In this document: piece by piece, positions 59,776 to 64,000 of the stretch
Layout of the letters: every line of letters starts with the position of its first letter
Position numbering within the stretch: position 1 is the first letter of the stretch
Notes under the pieces: model-generated
Databases searched by the model: none
Told to the model about the DNA's origin: nothing
Seen by the model: the letters and a program-made list of their open reading frames with translations, nothing else
Position numbers and translations under genes: made by a program
NCBI GenBank assembly: GCA_041389725.1
Contig: JAWKRG010000006.1
Location: forward strand, 62,001 to 126,000
Source: Polyangiaceae bacterium
Lineage (GTDB): Bacteria; Myxococcota_A; Polyangia; Polyangiales; Polyangiaceae
Direction: 5' to 3'
Length of the DNA: 64,000 bases

Positions 59776-60312
59776 TTAGTCCGAACCCGCGTCCGCCGGA
59801 GCACCACCGGAAGCGGAGCCGCCCGTGCCCGCGCCGCCCGTGCCCGCACCACCGGTGCCGGAGCCGCCCGTGCCTGCGCCACCGGTGCCAGCGCCGCCCG
59901 TTCCCGCGCCGCCCGTGCCAACACCACCGGTACCCGCGCCGCCCGTGCCTGCGCCACCGGTGCCGGCGCCGCCTGTTCCGGCTCCACCAGTTCCCGCGCC
60001 GCCCGTGCCCGCTCCGCCTGTGCCGGCGCCACCCGTGCCCGCTCCGCCAGTACCGGCCTCCGCTCCTCCGGCTCCCCCGGTCGCGCCATCCGGCGGCGGG
60101 CCCGCCGGGCCGTCGATGGTCGACACGATTCCGCTCACGTCACTGGTGCAGACACCCGCGACACAGGCGAGGCCTTCCGCGCAGTCGTCAGCACGAAAGC
60201 AGTCCTCGCCCTGGGCGCCCTGTTCCTGCGGGCCGCCGCAGGACACTTCCGACAGGACCCAGATACCGAAGGCAGCCAAGCCGCCCGCCCAAAACTTGGT
60301 CCTGTCCCGCAT
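59776..60312 (-). CDS. GTGGA-repeat surface protein
   Basis: 178 residues, ATG start. Hydrophobic N-terminus with a possible but non-canonical lipobox (LSEVSC), a short Cys-containing segment (DCFRADDCAEGLACVAGVCTSD, EGF-like), then 16 tandem Gly-Thr-Gly-Gly-Ala pentapeptides with occasional Val/Ser. The repeat is low-complexity and probably a spacer or display stalk. Opposite-strand reading gives a Pro-Ala-Pro-Pro-Val string, which is a shadow. Gene expression unproven but the N-terminus is export-like. Confidence 0.6.
   Translation of the reverse strand: MRDRTKFWAGGLAAFGIWVLSEVSCGGPQEQGAQGEDCFRADDCAEGLACVAGVCTSDVSGIVSTIDGPAGPPPDGATGGAGGAEAGTGGAGTGGAGTGGAGTGGAGTGGAGTGGAGTGGAGTGGAGTGGVGTGGAGTGGAGTGGAGTGGSGTGGAGTGGAGTGGSASGGAPADAGSD
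59815..60054 (-). repeat. 16 tandem 15-bp repeats encoding GTGGA
   Basis: Sixteen 15-bp units with scattered synonymous and Val/Ser changes. In frame; unit number could vary between strains. Confidence 0.9.
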
Positions 60313-60520
60313 CTCTGGTGCAGAAACGCTACGACATCGCGCGCAGAGGTCAAGCCCCGCGCGAGGGGAGCCCCCATGATCGGGCTTTTCCGTGGGCGCT
60401 TGCCACCGCGGCCACGCGGGAGCGCGAGAGCACCCAATCCCGAGTGACTAGCGGGTGTTCAACGGATATGTTGGCTGGGCCAATCGGGAGACATAAGGTA
60501 CATTTCCCAACCGATAGCCG

Positions 60521-60549
60521 TTGACGCTCGACGGTCCAGGTTGGTAAGC
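60521..60549 (+). promoter_or_regulatory. Weak candidate promoter of the coiled-coil gene
   Basis: TTGACG at 60521 with a GTAAGC hexamer 17 bp on. The -10 match is poor. It lies 40 bp before the coiled-coil start at 60589. Confidence 0.2.
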
Positions 60550-60588
60550 GCCCAGCCAGCCCAGTTCACTCCGGAGAACACCAAGACA

Positions 60589-61350
60589 ATGGCCGAACAG
60601 AAGGAAAGCTCGGTTCTCTTCTCCCTCAAGGAGTTGATGAATCTCGAAGAAGACCGCATCAAGGAAGAAGAGGCGGAGCGAGAAGCGAAAGCACGAGCAG
60701 AAGCCGAGGCCAAGTTGGCGGCCGAGCGCGCCCAGCGCGAAGCAGAGGACGCGCGTGTCCGCGCCGAAGATGAGTCGCGACGCCTCGAAGAACAGCGTCG
60801 CCGCGAAGAAGAAGCGCGCGTCGCCGCGATCCACCAGGCAGAAGTCGAGCGCGCACGCATGGATGTGGAGCACCGCGCGCGCATGGAGGCCATGGCGGCG
60901 CAACAGTCCCACGAAGCGCAGCTGACGGCCCTGAAGCAGGACAAGCACAAGAAGCGCCTGCAGCTCATCGTCGGCATCGTCAGCGCCGTGCTGATCATCG
61001 GCGGTGTGACCGGCGGCATCCTTTGGAAGCGCTCCGCTGACGCGGCGGATCGACGCGCTGCCGCTCTCGAAGCAGAGCGCAAGCGCACCGAGGAAGAGCT
61101 GTCGGGCCTCAAGCGCCAGTTCGAGGAGGCGGCCAAGAAGGAAGAAGAGCTGCGCAAGAGCCTGGCAAGCGCCAAAGACGAAGCAGAGCGCGCGAAGATC
61201 GAAGCCCAGCTCGCTGCAGCCAAGAAAGAGAAGGAAAAGGCCGCAGGCGCCATCCAGCGCGGTGGAAGCGGCTCGGGCAAGAGCGGTGGCGGCGGCGCTT
61301 CGAAGCCGTGCAACTGCCCGCCTGGGGATCCGCTCTGTTCTTGTCTCTAG
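60589..61350 (+). CDS. Coiled-coil single-pass membrane protein with Cys tail
   Basis: 253 residues from MAEQKESS; a TTG 16 codons upstream is possible. Residues 1-120 are a long charged coiled coil (REAKARAEAEAKLAAERAQ), then a membrane helix (LQLIVGIVSAVLIIGGVTGGILW), and a second coiled coil outside. The Ser/Gly-rich C-terminus ends with CNCPPGDPLCSCL. Topology suggests an envelope linker or anchor. Long upstream gap of 276 bp. No family recognised. Confidence 0.75.
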   Translation: MAEQKESSVLFSLKELMNLEEDRIKEEEAEREAKARAEAEAKLAAERAQREAEDARVRAEDESRRLEEQRRREEEARVAAIHQAEVERARMDVEHRARMEAMAAQQSHEAQLTALKQDKHKKRLQLIVGIVSAVLIIGGVTGGILWKRSADAADRRAAALEAERKRTEEELSGLKRQFEEAAKKEEELRKSLASAKDEAERAKIEAQLAAAKKEKEKAAGAIQRGGSGSGKSGGGGASKPCNCPPGDPLCSCL

Positions 61351-61412
61351 CCGTGATTCGGTGCTGATTTCACCACCTCGCCGTCGGGGTCTGATCCTGC
61401 CAAGACTGATCC

Positions 61413-62138
61413 GTGTCTCGACCTGAGCTCACCGCCCGCGAGCGCCTTGCGTTCGCGCTGGACTACCCGGGCCTGGAGCAAGCTCGGCGCGGGGCGATCG
61501 AAGTCGCGCCGCACGCAGGAGTGCTGAAGGTTGGGTTGGAGTTATTCATCCGCGCTGGCGCCGACGCCGTGAATCTAGGACGCGAGCACGGCGCTCGCGT
61601 GTTCCTGGATCTGAAGCTGCACGACATTCCCGAGACCGTGGCGCGAGCCGTGGACTCCGCTCTCGAGCTGGGCGTCAGCTACCTGACCGTGCATGCCCAA
61701 GGCGGCACGCGCATGCTGAGCGAGGCTGCGAAGCGCACCGCCGGCACGGAGCTGACGCTGCTGGCCGTGACCGTGCTCACCAGCCTGGACGACGCGGACC
61801 TCCAGTCCCTGGGCGTCACCGCTTCTTCCTCGGACCACGCGCTGCGCTTGGCTCGCCTCGCCTACGACGCCGGCGTCCGAGGGTTCGTCTGCTCCAGCGC
61901 CGAGGTCGGACGCTTGCGTGAGGCCCTGGGAACCGACGCCCTGTTCGTCACCCCCGGCATCCGCCCTGAAAACGCAGCCGCTGGAGATCAGAAACGGGTC
62001 GGGACCCCGCGCCAAGCGATCGCCGCTGGGGCGGACATTCTGGTGGTCGGGCGTCCCATCCGCGACGCCGAGAGCCCTGCGACCGCCGCTGCGGCGCTGC
62101 AGCGCGAGATCGCCGAAGCCACGCGGGTGGCGCAGTGA
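61413..62138 (+). CDS. pyrF: Orotidine-5'-phosphate decarboxylase
   Basis: 241 residues, GTG start. TIM-barrel OMP decarboxylase: DLKLHDIPETV active site (Asp-x-Lys-x-x-Asp charge network), VLKVGLELF near the N-terminus and VTPGIRP phosphate-binding segment. Makes UMP in pyrimidine synthesis. Its stop overlaps the rlmB start (GTGA). Confidence 0.95.
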   Translation: MSRPELTARERLAFALDYPGLEQARRGAIEVAPHAGVLKVGLELFIRAGADAVNLGREHGARVFLDLKLHDIPETVARAVDSALELGVSYLTVHAQGGTRMLSEAAKRTAGTELTLLAVTVLTSLDDADLQSLGVTASSSDHALRLARLAYDAGVRGFVCSSAEVGRLREALGTDALFVTPGIRPENAAAGDQKRVGTPRQAIAAGADILVVGRPIRDAESPATAAAALQREIAEATRVAQ

Positions 62139-62878
62139 CCGAAGCCGAGGGACGCCTCGTGCTCGGGCTGCAGCCCGTACGCGAGGCGCTGCGAGTGCAC
62201 GGCGAGCAGATCCGCCGCGTGTGGCTCGACGCGCGCGACGAGCCTCGTCTGCTGGCGCTGGCGCGCTTCGCGACGGACCGAGGTGCAGCCGAGGTGGAGC
62301 GCGTGCCACGTGCTCGCCTCGACAAGCTGAGCCGAGGAACCGAGCACCAGGGCGTCGCCGCCTGGGCGCCGCCTTTGGTGCTGCTGCCGCCCAAGACACT
62401 TCTCGAGGATCCTGCTCTGCTGGCGGTGGCCCTCGACGGCATTCAGGATCCGCAGAATTTCGGGGCCATCATTCGCAGCGCCGTGGGGGTGGCCGACGCC
62501 GCGGTGATTTGGCCCGAGCACGGCTCCGCACCGCTTTCTCCCGCAACCTTTCGCGCTTCCGCCGGCGCCATCGAGCACGCACGGCTGTGCCGGGTTCACT
62601 CACTGCACGGATTCATCGACGAAGCGGTTGCTCGAGGAGTGACAGTCATTGGGCTAGATGCAAACGCCGATGCTACCCTCGCGGAGCATTCACTCCAACG
62701 ACCCACGGTCCTGGTCGTGGGCAGCGAGCATCGCGGTTTGGCTCGCAACGTTCGCCGCTCCATCCCGACCTTGGCGCGGCTCTTGGCTCCCCACCACATC
62801 GACTCCCTGAACGCCAGCGTCGCGGCCGCCATCGCGCTCTACGTCGCCAGCAATAGCCCAACGCTTTCATCAACTTGA
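62135..62878 (+). CDS. rlmB: 23S rRNA (guanosine-2251) 2'-O-methyltransferase, RlmB/TrmH type
   Basis: 247 residues, GTG start coupled to pyrF. SPOUT methyltransferase with N-terminal substrate domain and the three TrmH motifs: GIQDPQNFGAIIRSA, VVGSEHRGL and IDSLNASVAAAIALY. Probably methylates a 23S rRNA guanosine ribose; related RNA targets are possible. Confidence 0.9.
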   Translation: MTEAEGRLVLGLQPVREALRVHGEQIRRVWLDARDEPRLLALARFATDRGAAEVERVPRARLDKLSRGTEHQGVAAWAPPLVLLPPKTLLEDPALLAVALDGIQDPQNFGAIIRSAVGVADAAVIWPEHGSAPLSPATFRASAGAIEHARLCRVHSLHGFIDEAVARGVTVIGLDANADATLAEHSLQRPTVLVVGSEHRGLARNVRRSIPTLARLLAPHHIDSLNASVAAAIALYVASNSPTLSST

Positions 62879-63072
62879 GACGCGGCTCTCGAGGCTTTTT
62901 TCAGGGGTGCGAAAACACCTGCACATCCGTCACGCGAAGGGGCGCGTTCGTTCCATTCAATGGATTGCCTCCGAGCCTCTCGGTCGCGGGCGAAAAGCTG
63001 ATCTTTTTCGCGGGCTTGGCGCGGACCTCTAAGTGGGTTTTCCAGGTGTCGCGTTCGAGTTCACGCGACACC

Positions 63073-64000
63073 TCAACCACTGGAGCTTCGACGAGTAAGT
63101 ACGCGGCGCAGCGCGGCTATCGCCTGCAGCACCGCTTCACGTGTTGTCACGGGACCCATGCTGAAGCGAACGGCCTGACGGGCGCGGTCCTCACCCGCCA
63201 TCGCGCGCACCACTGCAGACGGTTCCTGACTCCCGGCACTACACGCAGAGCCGGCCGACACCTCGATGCCGAGCAGGTCGAGGGCCACCACGAGTTCGTC
63301 GCCACGCGCGCCCTCGAACGAGAGGTTGCTCACGTGCGGCAGGCGCGGCCCAGATCCGTTGACTCGTGCGACGTCGCCCAAAGCTCTCTCCAGCTCGTCG
63401 CGAAGGGTGGCGAGGTGGGCGTAGGCGTCCGGGTGCACCAGGTTCACGGCCGCCAGGAAGCCCGCCGCGGCCACCCCATCGAGAGTGCCGCCGCGCAGGC
63501 CCCTTTCCTGCCCTCCGCCCGCGATGAGGGGCGCCAGCGCCGCGGGGGAGCGACGCCAAACCAAGGCGCCAATCCCCTTGGGTCCCTGGATCTTGTGGGC
63601 CGAGAGGGCCACGCTGTGCGCAGCTTCGAAGGCCGAGTCGACCTTGCCGAAAGCCTGCACGGCGTCGACATGAAGCCAGGCGGCCGTGCGCTCGACAGCG
63701 CGCCGTGCGGCATCGAGTGGCTGGAGCACGCCGGTCTCGTGATTCGCCGCCATCAGCGCCACGGTCGCGCCTCGCGGAAGGTCGACCAGGCCTTGCTCCA
63801 GCGCAGCCTCCTCGACCCGGCCGCTCTCGCCCACTTCGAGCCAGGTGACGCTCGCGCCCGCCGCGGCCAAGCGCTCGGCGGGGCGCAGCACGGAGGGGTG
63901 CTCGTGACGACCCAGGGCAAGCGCCGTCGCGGAGGCAAGGGCGAGGTTGTTTGCCTCGGTGCCGCCAGAGGTGAAGATCACGTCGCGCGGATGAGCACGG
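63073..64000 (-). CDS. Cysteine desulfurase (IscS/NifS type), 5'-partial
   Basis: The visible part, about 309 codons, lacks the N-terminus, which lies beyond the window end; the first in-frame Met at 63981 sits inside the conserved FTSGGTEANN motif, so it is not the start. PLP lysine in SAHKIQGPKGIGALVW, and the catalytic Cys loop VSAGSACSAGSQEPS. Releases sulfur from cysteine for Fe-S clusters and tRNA thiolation. Which subgroup (IscS, NifS) cannot be decided. Confidence 0.93.
   Translation of the reverse strand, partial: RAHPRDVIFTSGGTEANNLALASATALALGRHEHPSVLRPAERLAAAGASVTWLEVGESGRVEEAALEQGLVDLPRGATVALMAANHETGVLQPLDAARRAVERTAAWLHVDAVQAFGKVDSAFEAAHSVALSAHKIQGPKGIGALVWRRSPAALAPLIAGGGQERGLRGGTLDGVAAAGFLAAVNLVHPDAYAHLATLRDELERALGDVARVNGSGPRLPHVSNLSFEGARGDELVVALDLLGIEVSAGSACSAGSQEPSAVVRAMAGEDRARQAVRFSMGPVTTREAVLQAIAALRRVLTRRSSSG

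Noticed and set aside
59815..60054. CRISPR-like periodic array
   Set aside because: Units are 15-bp direct tandem repeats without spacers and encode a pentapeptide in frame.
59825..60379. Rightward ORF encoding Pro-Ala-Pro-Pro-Val repeats
   Set aside because: Complement of the GTGGA repeats; no signal peptide and no Cys module, unlike the leftward reading.
62879..63072. Terminator or small RNA in the gap after rlmB
   Set aside because: A TTTTTT run is present near 62898, but the preceding stem is only about four pairs; no gene-like feature found.

Overview
The window is very GC-rich, densely packed bacterial DNA. I read it as chromosome of a myxobacterium (Myxococcota, probably a Polyangia/Sorangiineae-type genome). 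The reasons are an FHA-sigma54 activator, a Hanks-type Ser/Thr kinase and a pseudokinase with a GYF-like domain, many Cys- or Gly-rich lipoproteins, a MYXO-CTERM-like tail, many GTG/TTG starts and long spurious antisense ORFs. I see no rRNA, tRNA, CRISPR array, insertion sequence or prophage. Most of it looks like stable chromosome with several lineage-specific envelope operons.

Layout. 1-4.1 kb: an FHA-sigma54 regulator, converging with a four-gene leftward operon (odd cytochrome-like lipoprotein, SH3/outer-membrane protein, DUF4266 lipoprotein, DUF3570 barrel). 4.3-10.8 kb: a small membrane peptide, a protein with (p)ppGpp-synthetase-like motifs, DUF507, a GalE-like epimerase, yicC, gmk, MTA phosphorylase and a PfkB kinase (nucleotide metabolism and salvage). 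10.8-22.4 kb: surface and lipoprotein genes, including a 1414-residue ORF that looks like two secreted proteins joined in frame, a membrane-anchored conserved protein and an L,D-transpeptidase. 22.4-31.1 kb: GbsR-like regulator and polyprenyl synthase, DEAD-box helicase, TolC-like protein, ccmC, ccmD, a 41-residue peptide and an acyl-CoA dehydrogenase. 31.1-36.4 kb: a 72-bp direct repeat, a PrsW protease, a CehA-type PHP metallohydrolase, tatB and tatC.

36.4-42.2 kb: a leftward seven-gene operon (acyltransferase, SDR, two small lipoproteins, proA, rsfS, rlmH), divergent from an LD-carboxypeptidase. 42.2-50.4 kb: a leftward four-gene operon (TPR membrane protein, Cys-rich lipoprotein, Ser/Thr kinase, 1614-residue TPR protein). 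50.4-59.7 kb: a mainly rightward envelope cluster: beta-barrel, thioredoxin-like membrane protein, pseudokinase-GYF protein, YscJ/SctJ-like lipoprotein, ABC ATPase, two different MlaE-type permeases, a second ABC ATPase and an MCE protein. 59.7-64 kb: a GTGGA-repeat protein, a coiled-coil membrane protein, pyrF, rlmB and the C-terminal part of a cysteine desulfurase.

The most unusual unit is the 52-60 kb cluster. The two ABC ATPases carry complementary defects: the first lacks the H-loop histidine, the second has a degenerate signature. This predicts an asymmetric heterodimeric lipid transporter with one working and one degenerate ATP site. It is translationally coupled to an orphan type-III-secretion-ring-like lipoprotein and preceded by a pseudokinase. 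The second stand-out is the RelA/SpoT-synthetase-like protein at 4.6-5.7 kb.
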